This document shows, in pieces, positions 1 to 11,800 of a stretch of DNA of 64,000 bases (position 1 is its first letter; every line of letters begins with the position of its first letter). Source of the stretch: Lichenostomus cassidix (lineage: Eukaryota; Chordata; Aves; Passeriformes; Meliphagidae); assembly GCA_008360975.2 (NCBI GenBank), contig CM039183.1, positions 77,577,850-77,641,849 of the forward strand, given 5' to 3'. The notes beneath the pieces are model-generated. The model saw only the letters and a list, made by a program, of their open reading frames with translations. It did not search any database and was not told the DNA's origin. The translations under genes and the position numbers were made by a program.

Positions 1-3000
1 GGAAAGTTTTCCTCCAATTTTAGTAATTTCTTCCCCTCTATTCAGAAGATTCAGTCTTTGGAGAGTTGTGGTGGTGAATTCTACTGTCAGTTCCAAATGT
101 GACACTGCTATGTCAGTGCTAGAATTTTAATCTATATTGCCAGGCTTCCTGCAATTTTGGATCTAAAAATTTTCTGTCTGCCCCTGATACATAAATAGAG
201 GCAAAGAATTTTTTAATACCAATTACAAAGGAAAATATCATTGTTTAACAGCTTGCCTGAAAATCCTTTGCAAATGCCAAAAGATCCCGCAAGGTCAGGG
301 GAATTTTTATGTTGTTCAAAATTTTATGTGGAATAAAGTAAAAAGAGGTTCTGAAGGGAAATGCTGCTGATCTACTTAAAACTGCACAGTTTTACTAAAT
401 GCGGGACCTTCAGAATTTTCTTCCTCTCTTTCTGTTTAGGTATTGATTCAATTTTTAAAAGCTGTGAAAGCAGAGGCTGTATGAAATTTGAAAACATTTT
501 CCTTTTAAAATAAAATGAATTAGCTGTCAATATATAGTTATATAGCTCTAGTGAAGAACTTCAGAGGCACAGACTTAAATTTCATTGCTTGGTTCCCAGA
601 GGAGTCTAAAATCCCTCTTTTTTTTGGTTCTCTGATTTGAGTTAGTCCAAGGCTGCTCAGTCTTCTTATGGAACATGGTTAAATGAGAATTACAGTAATG
701 TCCTGGCGCCTTACCTGGGAAATGATGTTGGCTTTAGACAGCAGTGGTTCAAACACCCATTTCCACCTAACAAGAAAATGGTCTGAGCATGAGAGACTGG
801 GTGAACACAGGACTCCCTGGAGAACAGCTGTGGGAGTCATGAGTATGTAGGCAAGGACACTCAATGGGGAATCCAGGGTTTTTCATCAACTTCACTTTAT
901 GCTACCCTTGATTATAAAAATAGAAATATTTCAGGATATGAAAATCCACATTTCAGTGCTCCCAAAATGAAATAAAACTTGTTTGTAATTTGGTTTTGAT
1001 CAGTCTTTCTCCTATTTGGTGAATTCCATTTCTCTTACATCCAGTGTCACACTTTGAAGTAGAACAGTGGCTTTATGTCTAAAGAAATAGTTATAGTCAT
1101 GAACCTGTAGAACTGCTGTCATATTTTTGTAATACAGGGGTTTGTGCATACAAGATTTGTGTTCCTGCAAACACACTAAAAGAATTATAAGCCTTAATTG
1201 TGTAGATGTTCATTTTTGTTTAAAAAAAAATCCCCAAAGTAGGAAGGAATCTGCCACAGTTTCCTTGTTAAAATTTCTGCTTTCCATTTCTGTCATTGCT
1301 TCACGAGGCCTGCAGTGGCACAGATGATACAGCCAGACCAGCTCCATTAACAGCCCCAGCAACAGCCCCCTGATGAGACATGGTTGCATTCCTTCTAGCC
1401 CAAAATGTTCCTTAGAGGCCATGGAGCAAGGAGCGTGCATGAAGTCAAAGGTGCTCTCCTCCGCCCTCACCCAGCCTCAGGTCTAACGGGAAACTCACCT
1501 TCAAGAGGAACCTTTGCATGGGAGCAAAATGTTTCCAGAGCAAAAATAGCAGCACTTATTTCCACAAATATAAATCCATCAAAACATAGACTGCACGCTG
1601 TTGCTTTAAAATGCAGATACATTTTCCAGGACTTGAAAGCACAAATTCACCTGCTTTTCTGGTCTGTGTTAAATTCTTTGTGGTAAATCTTGTGCAAGTC
1701 CTTGGGTTCTCGCTGCTTCACACCACACTGGATGTGGGAGAACACCAGGCAAATGTAAGCTCCTAGACTTTATAACATGCAGGTGCAGTTGATATTGTTC
1801 ATATGTTTTTGTGAATCAGATTTTACAGGTTATTTTCTTGGAAGGTTTTTGGGGCCAAATGCCCTCAAGGACCTTTTCACTCATTGTAGTCAGAATAGTT
1901 TTCTTTGGTGACCAATACCTCTGGGCTGGCCTGTGCACACACCTTTTAAGTCCTCTTTAACAAAATTTGAAAGGAAGTCCTTGAGACTTACTTCCTTGTC
2001 ACTCAGAGAAATATCACCCTCTAATTGTCCTTTTGGCCTTTTTTTCTGGAAAATGGGATGTCTCCTGTTTCTTTAATCCAAGTCATTGCATCAAAGGTTT
2101 TCCAGTTCCTAGGTTTGTAGAAGGAAAGCTGCTGAGAAATGGTCAAGATGAGGGTGAGGTTTCATGCAGAAAAGGAGCCCCAAGACACCACCACAGCAGT
2201 AAGTTGTGAGGGGTATATCCCTTCCTTTTCATTTTCTCTTGTCAAATGACTTCTCAGAAGTAGAACAGATATAAATGGCTGCTCTGGTATTTTTCAAAAA
2301 AGGAAATCCTAAAAAGAAATATGCAAACCTCAACTGATTTTTAATGCCTTCTTTAATAAGTACTGAATGTTCTCAGCACTCCAGGGGAAGCAGAAGGAGT
2401 GGTATATGCAGCCTATTTTTAGGCTCTCAAACATTACTTCCAGTGCATCCAGTAATGTATTACTGATTTCCGGATGGTAGAGCAGCCATTGAACTCATTT
2501 AATTTCTCAAAGCCTGTCTAAAATTCAATAATTGTCTTCAGCTGTCTGAATTTTCACTACCTACCATTAGTTTGGCTGTGCTGAACCTTCCCATCACTTG
2601 AGCCAACCTGCCATTCCCCACACAGTGCAAATGCCTTGCAACCCACAACCCATAAGGCTCTGATGTGGTGGCAGCTGCGTCAATTATCCTCATTTCCCAG
2701 GTCCATCATGGAGAGGGTAACTGCCCCTCTCACATTCAACCCTTCTGTTGCATTGGAGGAGATTACAAGATTACAGGCAATGTTTTCAGAGCCCAGATTT
2801 CAAATGTGTGAGTACTGGCAGGCACACATTGTGAAATGTGGTCCAGTTGATATTCAGCACAAAAGTTCCTATCACCAGTTCTAAAAGAAATTGTGCTGCC
2901 ATGGGTAGAAGGGAAGTTCTTTGTCAGGCTAGTGTATGATTAATAGCAAGAAGCTGAAGATTGGCTATTAAAAACCAGGTTGCTGGCAGGGTGCATGAGG

Positions 3001-3189
3001 CTCTATACCAGGACCATCCAATGTATTCTGTATGTACCTACAGAGGCCACTTTTGTATGAGAGTGACACACTCAGTTCAATGTACTGATAGAAAAGCAGA
3101 AGCAATGTGTGCTACCCAGCCTGAAGATAATACAAAATAAATCAAAGTAGTCTAATCTCAAGCTGTCTGCAAAAATTGTTATCAGAACA
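1..3189. other. unique non-coding DNA, no gene recognised
   Basis: AT-rich sequence with frequent stops in all frames. The open frames here are under 100 codons, overlap one another on opposite strands and resemble no family I know. No repeat was recognised. It could be intergenic or intronic. Confidence 0.6.
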
Positions 3190-4045
3190 CTAAATAAGTG
3201 GGCAATAAGCTTGCAGGTGAAATTGAGTGCAAATAAAAGCATAGTCAAACTCAAGGAGAAAATTATCCTGACTGCAACATCCCCATCCACAGCCTCTGAA
3301 TTGCCCCTTATGAGCCAGAGAAGAGGTCTTGATATCAATGTGACTAGTTTTCTGGAAATGTCAATGCTCAGAGAAAGACAAGTAAACTATGAGATGTGGT
3401 CAGCAGTTTGACTGTCGCAGTAGAGTACAAAATATTGGTATATTTGGATTTAATATATTTTATTAGTCTAGGCAGTGCAGGTAGAAAAGCAGTGGATGAG
3501 TGTTCAGGATGCAGTGTTCAGCCTTTTCTGCATCTCAGGAAGAGAGAAGGAAATGGGAAATGTGATTATACCACCTTATAAAAGCATATAAATGCAGCTC
3601 CAATAATGCTTGTGGTGTCAGTCATCCCAGCTTAAAAATATGATAAATTTGAAAACTACAGAGATAAGGTATATGGAAAAGCTTCTTTTGAGAGCAGAAA
3701 AATATAGTTTTAGATTCTTCAGCATACAGAAAAGAGATTAGACATGGGACTCTGCATAGACAAGAACTGGTGTTACAGTCATAGGGAAAAGTAATAGGGA
3801 AAAACAATTGATTTTCCTCACAATACAAGGACTGTGAACATCTAATATGATTACTGGGCAGTAAGTTTTAAACAGAGAAATGAAAGTGCTTTTCAGTGCA
3901 ATATTTAACTGAATTGTGGAACTCTTTGGAACAGTTTAGTATTATTTTGTAGGAGAGGGAATCCAGAACACATAAAATTGTAGGGATATGGGAAGATCAG
4001 AAATGTAAGTGTTACATTTAAAAATCAGTGGCTAGAAGAGGGAAC
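3190..4045 (+). mobile_element. ancient CR1-type LINE fragment, reverse-transcriptase C-terminal part
   Basis: A heavily decayed copy of the C-terminal third of a CR1-class (non-LTR) reverse transcriptase gene, read on the + strand. Successive blocks resemble the old amniote CR1/L3-like consensus. Around 3205-3350 is the segment after the catalytic core, ending in a block equivalent to ERDLGVIVD. Around 3560-3640 is the block equivalent to LYKALVRPHLEYC...FW. Around 3650-3700 is the block with aatatgataaatttgaaaa followed by a 'tatggaaaagcttctt' stretch. Around 3850-3930 is the block equivalent to NRFK...FF...VNLWNSL, seen as 'ttgtggaactctttgg'. Many indels and stops break every frame, so it is long dead. 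The divergence is much greater than in the other CR1 copies here, so this is the oldest recognisable layer. The ends are approximate. Confidence 0.7.
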
Positions 4046-7000
4046 AAATGTCAAAATGCCCTTGTTTGCACAGGATATTTAGCAAACTGGTGAGAAAAAT
4101 TATCCTGTGAAAGCCCATAGTGAAGACAGAGGATGTTCTTTCAACTAGCTGTATGGCTGAAAAGAGTTAAATCTTGCTCTGATATGATATAAAGCTTAGC
4201 AAATCTTCAAACTAAATTATGTCCTATTTTAAAATCCCAAATTTGCTACACTTTTAAGCTCTTTCCTCTGTGGTGAGCCAGTCTATAATTGCTAGTTTTA
4301 GACACAAAACTCCATAATCCGTGGACTAATCTTAAACAAGCACACATCCCCAGACACCTTTTGCCTTGTTCCTCTCACTGCTGCAGTTGCATTTCTGCCT
4401 CCTCTGATCCATACAGTCTAGCAGCCACTGACTTAGCCACAGAATAACTTATTTCTTGTGATCCTGGCTCTTTATCAGCTCCAGCTCAGGCTTCCTTCAC
4501 AGAGTGATTTCCTGCACAAATTTGTTTTTTTCCAATTCTTTTTGCCAGGTTTGTGAAAGACACAGACCAGGCACAGTGGCACAAGGACACCTAGAGCACA
4601 CATCTAAGGAGTTTTGCCCTCAGAATTATGTCAGCCTGAGGATTAAAGAAATTCCCCATTCAGCTGACAGAGCCATGCCAGGAGATGGCCTTGGAGAGAC
4701 ACAGGAATCTTCTTCGTGGCAGTTTGCCAGGAGAGCTTTTGTCATTCCCCTAGACGCTACAAACTCCCCTGAGGAAACAACTTGCTCATCAGCATGAAAT
4801 GTGCAAAAGGGCACTTGCTGCTTGAATTTGGTCATTGGACTGAGGTCTCTTCTGGCCACAGCTCAAGGCAAAGGGTGTATGCAGCAGAGAGAAGAGGTCA
4901 TGGGAGCTAAATAGGGCTCAGCTGGGGCAGAGATCAAAAAGTGGTTATTACTCAAGCTGATCTGCAAGAGCTGGTGCAGAGTGAATGGGTCCTTGGCAGC
5001 TCCTCTCCTCCCTAGCAACTTTGGAGCAGCTTTTAACTAAACACAGCACTGAGTAGAGCAGAGTCTGTGCAGGGAAGCTCAGCTTGATGCAGTGTTGAAG
5101 GGAAATATTGCACTTCATTTCCACTGCATCACCCCAGCTGCTCTTGCACTTCATGGTGACAGGCTATTTGTCCAAGCTGCAGTGCTGTTGTTTCACGCAG
5201 CGCTTGCCAAATTCATCATTATGATGTCCCAGAGAAATTTCCTTTTTCCTCATGATTCAAGTCACAGCAGTCCTGGGAGTATCTTTTCATTCAGATCAAA
5301 GCTCCAGAGCTCTGCAAGGATGACTTTTCAGAAGCATGCCTGCACTGGGTGCTGGTTGCTCACCCAGGAGAGGCACAAGCTGTTGCAGCACCCATGGGGT
5401 CCCTGGCAGCCACATGTCCCCATGTCCCCTGTGCTCCTTAGCAGCCCATCCAGGGGTGGGTGGGTGTTTTGCAAATGTCCGAGGAGTTGAGCCATAGTGA
5501 GGGAAGGGGCTCTGTCATACCCTATTTTTGTCAAAGCTGCCTTTGGCCTTAACTTGCCTGTTTCCTCCCCTTCCCAGCACAGCATCGCATGTGTCCTCTC
5601 CTGCAGGAGGTGTGAGCAGTGAGGCACTGGGTGTTTGAGCTGCTCCTAACGCGGGAGGCCCACATGGGGCAGTAATTAGTTGGTGGTCATAATTACACAG
5701 CACTCCAATAGCACCACAGAGGGGTGAGCTTGAAAGCTACTTCCCCATGTAGCTGTTTGTGCCCCCAGGTCTGCAGGTGGACATCCCCTCCATTTCACAT
5801 TGCACTCATGAAACTGTAGATGAGACTTGTCACCGTCTGGGAACATGCAGCAGATCCATATTTAAACAGCTGAATGGCTCTTTCTGCAATGCCTATGGGA
5901 GCTAAGAGAGAGGCTCCTCTTTATTTTGTATTTTATGACAGCGCCTGGCAAGCAGAGAGTAAGAGAGCTCCACCTGGGTTCCCCATCCAATTCTTGTTTC
6001 ATTTCACTATCTCCCTTTGCCTTTGCCTTGCTGTCAGTACACTCCTACCTGCTGTACCATGCACTCATAAGTCCTCCTTCTCCTGCTTCCTGCCCCTCCA
6101 CATGGACAAGTCCCTTGCTGCTGGAGCAAGGTGGCTTGAGGGGTGCGTGGGAGGTAAACACAGGAGGAGTGAAAGGCCATGTTTGTGTCTGCAGATCAGA
6201 GAAGCATCATTTCAAATATCTACCTTTAATTCCTCTAAACAAAGGGCAGCAAAGTTTTCACTATGAAGCTTCATACTGCAGTTTTTCTGTGGCTTTTTTT
6301 AATTGCCCCCAAGAGAGGTGTGTGAAACACATTCCCAGAGCAGGCTGTCTGTAAAAATTATTTTTTGTAATGACTTCTCCCTCTCATGCAATCTGGATAG
6401 AATTTTGAGTATGTTGCACTCAACTTACAAGTCTAAGGTAAAAGACTAGAAGAAAACCAAAAGAGTATGTTGCCTGCTAGAACATAAATTCATAATTTAA
6501 AAAAAAATTATCACAGAGCACACAAGACTAATTCATAGCATTTACCTTTCCCCATCTATAACAGACTTACATGACAGCAAACACCAAGGAATCCCATGGG
6601 GTTTTTCCTGTTTTAAACAGTTTGTGAGGAGAAAATACGTGTAAAAGTAAGAGAAGGTTTTCCAACTTGTAAGTTGGGAACAAAAATATTAAGAGAAATA
6701 TTAAGAGACAAGGGGTCAAAATAAAATCTGAGAAATAAAGAAGAGGAAAGGAAGAGGGTGTGCTGGATCTCCTAGAAACATCAATGCACTGCTAGCCTGG
6801 AAACAAATGGGGACAGAAGAAACACAAATTATGCTGAGAAATAATAAAGGCAGCCTCAAATGTAGATGGCATGTAGGACATCCTTATTGGAGTCCACAGT
6901 TATGAGAGAAAAGTTATTCATCCACTGGAAAGAGTTTGATGAAGGCATAGCCACAAAATTAAATTCCTCCAGCTGCACCCTATTTGGTTTACTCTTTCAT

Positions 7001-7900
7001 TGATGTAAATTGCTCCCCATTAGGCCTATTGCAGCAAACACTTTTCCTAGAAAGTTAGCTTGAACTCTCCTAGACCTGGGGACCAGAGATTAAAGAAACC
7101 CTTCTGAAAATTAGTTTAATTTGCCTCTTTGCTATTTTGGGCAGACAGTAAAGCTTTCAGAGGAATTTTATGCTCTTATTCACATCTTAATGTCTTCCGT
7201 ACAGCAATTAATTAAAGGTGGACAGAACTGGCACAGCTGCATCCTCAGGAAACTGGTGGGTCTGGATATAAATGCTGGCATGTGCATGCATGTGAGAGGG
7301 TGAGGAGCAGGCAACAGTGTGAAGAAGTTAATGGTCCTTAAGACTTCAGACCTCATCTTGGATCCATTAGATAAATTAGCTATAGAAAGAGCGATGGTGT
7401 GAGTGGTTTCCAACACCCCAGGGTACCTTCTAGTGTCACAGGAGTGGCTGCCAGGGCAGTGTGCAACCAGGCTGCTCTTCAAACCCTCTATAAGCAAATG
7501 GCCTCATCACTGCAAGTGGTGATGGGCTTGATGGTATCTCACTTTGCCTCTGTTGAGAGCTAAATTTTGAGAGTGGAGAATCACACCAGTGATTTATAAA
7601 GATAAGGGGAAAAACCTCAGCAATACAGATCTAAAAGGAGAAATAAAGACATCAGAGCAGTCACTCAGCAGATATCCCTGCAGTGGAAGCACAGTTACTT
7701 TCTCAACCAAGCTTCACACCCCAGCTGACACAGGAGAGGCAGCTGCATGACTAAATGCTCTGTTCATAAAATCTTTGCTGTCTGGGAGAGTAGGTAAATA
7801 AAACATATTGTAGTCAAGCCTCAGGTCAAATTTATGTGTGTTTGTTATCAAGGTCATGCTCTGCAGGGCAGAGGTTTTCCAAACATTATAATCCCTCTAA
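4046..7900. other. unique non-coding DNA, no gene recognised
   Basis: No repeat or gene was recognised. The stretch from about 4.9 to 6.3 kb is somewhat richer in G+C and has overlapping open frames of 99-142 codons on both strands. These have no start context, domain, signal or periodicity that favours one of them, and they read as chance frames. Confidence 0.55.
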
Positions 7901-7945
7901 AAATGGAATGGAATGGAATAGAATAGAATAAAATAGAAAATATAA
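7901..7945. repeat. simple-repeat tail of CR1 (GGAAT/TAGAA)n
   Basis: Repeats of GGAAT then TAGAA/AAAATAGAA. On the minus strand this is an ATTCTATT-rich tail, which is the usual 3' terminus of avian CR1 elements and sets the 3' end of the neighbouring LINE copy. Confidence 0.8.
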
Positions 7946-8880
7946 TAGTCAGTGATAGGAATCTGCAACAATCCATTCTCTAATCCAACTGCCTGTCCAC
8001 TTCAGAGCTGACCAAAAGCTAAAGGTTATTAAGTTATTAAGGGCATTATCCAAATGCATCTTAAACACTGACAAGCTTGGGGCATCAACCACCACAGTAA
8101 GATCCTTGTTCCAGTGTTTGACCACTCTTGGTACAGAAATGCTTCCTAATGTCAAGTTTGAGCATCCCTGATGCAGCTTTGAGCCATGTCTTGCCCCTCA
8201 AGAGAGTAAATAACACCCCCCAGTTTGGTATCATCAAAAAGTCACTAATGGTGCATTCAACTCCTGCATCCAGATCATTGATAAATACATTGAACAGAAA
8301 TGGCCCTAAAGTTAAACCCTGGGGAGCAGCACTGGTGAGTGTCACCAATCAGATGAAGCCCCATTCACTACAACCACTTGAGCCCTGCCATTCACCCAGC
8401 ACACTGTGAATCCACTCAGCCCTCAGCTGGACAACTTGTCCAAAAGGGTGCTGTAAGGGACACTATCAAAAGCCTTATAGAAATCCAGAAAAGCTACATC
8501 CACTGCCTTCCCTTCATCTGCTAGGTGGGTGACCTTAATGCAGTTATCAAATCAGTAAAACAACCTTCCCTTTGTGAAACCATGTTGATTGTGCCTGATC
8601 TTTGCATTGTTCTTTCAGTAGCACCAATATGATCTTCTCCATATTTTTTCCTGGAACTGAGGTTAGACTAGTAGGTCTGTAGTTCCCTAAGTCTTCCCTC
8701 ACACTTTTTTGTTAAAATTCAAATAATACTGGCTAACTTCCAGTCAGCAGGGAACCTTCCCAGACTCCAAAGACCTTTGGTAGATGATTGAGAGCAGTCC
8801 TGACATAACATTCATTAGGTCTTTCAGTATCTGGGATGAATCCCATCAGGCTGACTGGACTTGTGAACATTCAGCTGAAA
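7901..8880 (-). mobile_element. CR1 LINE, 5'-truncated and internally deleted
   Basis: A CR1 (jockey-clade) retrotransposon copy in minus orientation. Reading the minus strand from 8880 downwards gives, in broken frames, the N-terminal reverse-transcriptase block (QPDGIHPR near 8855), then W-K..NVTP-like and P-G-K-like blocks, then VDVAFLDFYKAFDSV (about 8500-8460), [19 protein letters not shown] (about 8310-8250), and the FADDTKLG catalytic block at about 8240-8220. A small deletion shifts that last block out of frame. The copy then jumps straight to the C-terminal block [12 protein letters not shown] near 8160, so about 130 residues of the family are missing at roughly 8195-8205. The C-terminus VVKHWN...APSLSVFK follows to about 8030. 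The 3' UTR and a GGAAT/GAATA-like tail at 7901-7945 (minus-strand ATTCTATT type) mark the insertion end. It encodes no working enzyme. Confidence 0.9.
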
Positions 8881-11800
8881 ATTATATTTATATACACATA
8901 CTGAAATTCTAATAGATATATGTCTGTGTATATATAGTGCACATACGTATAGAAATAACATTTATCTATTGAGATACACATAAAAGAAATTATGGAAGCT
9001 AGGGTCCAAAACTAATCCTTGTGCCTGTACTACTTAAGGAAAGAATAGTTGAAGCCATTAAAAATTAAATACCAGAGGCACACAGGTAGGCAGAATGAGC
9101 TTCCAACAAGAAGAGCTGTTTCGTGAAAGTAAGAATTTGGGATGACCTCTAGCTAGATGCCATCCTAATGATGCTGAGGCTGTATATGTGTTATTAATGA
9201 AAAATACCAGCTGCAAAAACTCTGGAGTGAGAATTTGAGTGTTAAATTATGCAAGTGGAAAGGATTTGGTTAACAATTTTTCTGGCTGAGGAGCAGACCT
9301 TGATAATGAGGAGAATTTCAGGTAGAAAATGATAGAATATACCTCGTGACTTGCCTTCTTGTCTTCTCCTACTGCGTCAATGAACATGGAAAAAGCCTGA
9401 GGCTGCAGACAGGTTAAATACAGCCTTAGAAATGAGACCTGAACAGGTCCAAAGGATGGGAATCTTCTGATTGAGTGTGCCTGCCTGCAACTGAAATTCT
9501 TGCATTTGCTGACTCAAATGTCAGCAGTGAGAAGTGGAAATTGGCTTGTCCCAGGTCAATAGGCTCCGTAGAGCAATGAGTCATCCCTACATGCTCCAGT
9601 TTCTCCTCATCAGCTGTAAAGGAGGGAGAAAACCAGAGCTAGAACACTACCTCAGACTTGTGTGTCTAGAGGGGAGAGCTTCCAAAAAAAATCTGTTAGG
9701 TACACTTAAGTGTTACCAAAGTAATTTCCAACGAAGTACATTTCACTAACCTGCTGCAAGTATACAGCTCACTGAGATGTAGGATAAGACACAGAATTTC
9801 AGAGGCACAATTTCTACAGGAAGAATCCCTACCTGGAGTGAGGTGGTCCATACCAGTTACATGCTGCCTTCATATGTGTGTTCACCTGAAGGTGCAGGGG
9901 TCAAAGCTGAAGGAAAAGGTTATAGTGAGCTCCAGATAAAAGATTAGGCATATTCACACATCCTGCTGGCTTGTAGGATCCCACTACGCTACAGTGGGAC
10001 ATCTCTGCCCCCTTTCAGGACTATTGTTAAGATCTGTTCCCTTTGAATCCCTTTCAGATTAATTCTCAGGGGTAAGCATGGCTATCTATTTATCCCCAGA
10101 AGCACACAGAGACCTGACTGCAGCACCCACCAGCACAAACCCATGGGGTGAGCATGCCATACCTCCCCACTTCCCACACAACTCACAGCAATCTGCTGCA
10201 ACCCTGTGCCTCCGTGTTGCTCAGCAGGTGACTTTTGGGATGCTGCAAGATTCACCTGTTTAGTTTTGAGCTGCTGTGATCATTCTGGACAGCTTAGGAT
10301 CTCTCTGTTTGAGCTTTTGTTCTCAATTAATGACAGCAGCACAAAAGGGATTATGTTAGTGAGGCTGATCTCTGTACATTTACCCCATCAACGTTTGAGG
10401 GGCTCTGTGGATACAGCACATGTTCAGAGCTCCTACTGAATGTGAAACAACTCAGGAATACAAAAGTAAATATACCCCTGACAACCTACCCAGCTCAGGC
10501 CTCTGAGCAAGAAGGACCAGCAGCAGCAAGTGATGAAAGCCCCCCTCATGCTGTTCTCCTCAGCCTCTGCATTTTGCTCAGCAGTGCTGCAGCAGGTGTT
10601 AAGCTCGCAAGCCATGTATTTTTCCTTTCCCATATAGACTAGAGAATAATGAAATGAGCATGAAATATATATGTATTCAAGAAGAGTTTCTTCCTTCTAA
10701 GGTCTCTCTCTGGATCACGTTAGTGGAGCTTTTAGCATTACAGTGACTTTAATTTCTTTCCCTGAAAATTCCCTGAGGTGGGATTTGCAGATATTAGACC
10801 TGGCTTGGGTGAACAATTCAACTGATGCAGACAGCTGTTAAAAATCAGCACATATAAGCATAACCTAAGCATGCAAATGAGAAAACTTTGATTTCCTCAC
10901 TCTTTTATCCTTGATTACAGCAAAATGATCATCAGTCTCCATAGTTACCTATTTACTATGGATAGAGCAGCCTCATGGAAATATTGCATTGCTGTTGGAC
11001 ACAATCTGAGATTTATTACTGTGAATTTCACACTTTGGGTAAGAGGTGTCGATAGGGTGTTTGTTCGCCTGCAATGGATAGTAAAATAAGTTCGTCTTAG
11101 ATCTGTTGAAATGTTTCAAATTCGTATTTCTTGAAGAGTTCTTTTCAGCTTCACCCTGGCAGATTTCTTGCAAAGATATTCTAAAACAGAGAGAGTTTAT
11201 GAATGGATTATGAAAAGCACAGCAAAAGCATTTGTTTTATGGGGACACATAAGATTATCTTTCCTAACCAATTCAAGTGATAAACATTGCTGAAGACTCT
11301 TTAAAGCCACTGTGTCAGAGTCATAACATCATTAATTATTCTGCAAATACCAGGTCATGTTTCAAATATGTAACAGAAATTATTAACTCTGAAACTTATC
11401 ATGTCTAATTCACCTCTTCAAAAGCCACCTGAGGGAGTCTCAAATATCAAACATCTGGTAAATGCAAGGTCTCCATAGACAGAGGCAATTTTTCCACTAA
11501 CCTGTCATTAGAGAAGCCAGTAACACAACCTATTCTTTTTAAATGCACCTTGACTCCTGCTCTTGTCCCTCTCACCATAATTCTCGTGATAAATTGTTAA
11601 AGAATTACTACAAATTATGTCCATAACTAATAAACTACCAAGGACTGGCCAAATACTGCTTATGCGACTCCCATGCTGTTGCTGAGGCCACATAGGTGTG
11701 AGAGGGGGCGTAAATCAGCCTTTCACATCTGCAGGGGCTGATGGTGTTGCTTTTTTCAGTATAACTGTGCCTTTTCTCATGGCTGTGTGAGAAAAGTAAT

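Noticed and set aside
5092..6354. Cluster of 99-142-codon frames on both strands
   Set aside because: They overlap in conflicting frames, with no domain, splice logic or start context to prefer any of them. Slightly raised GC explains them.
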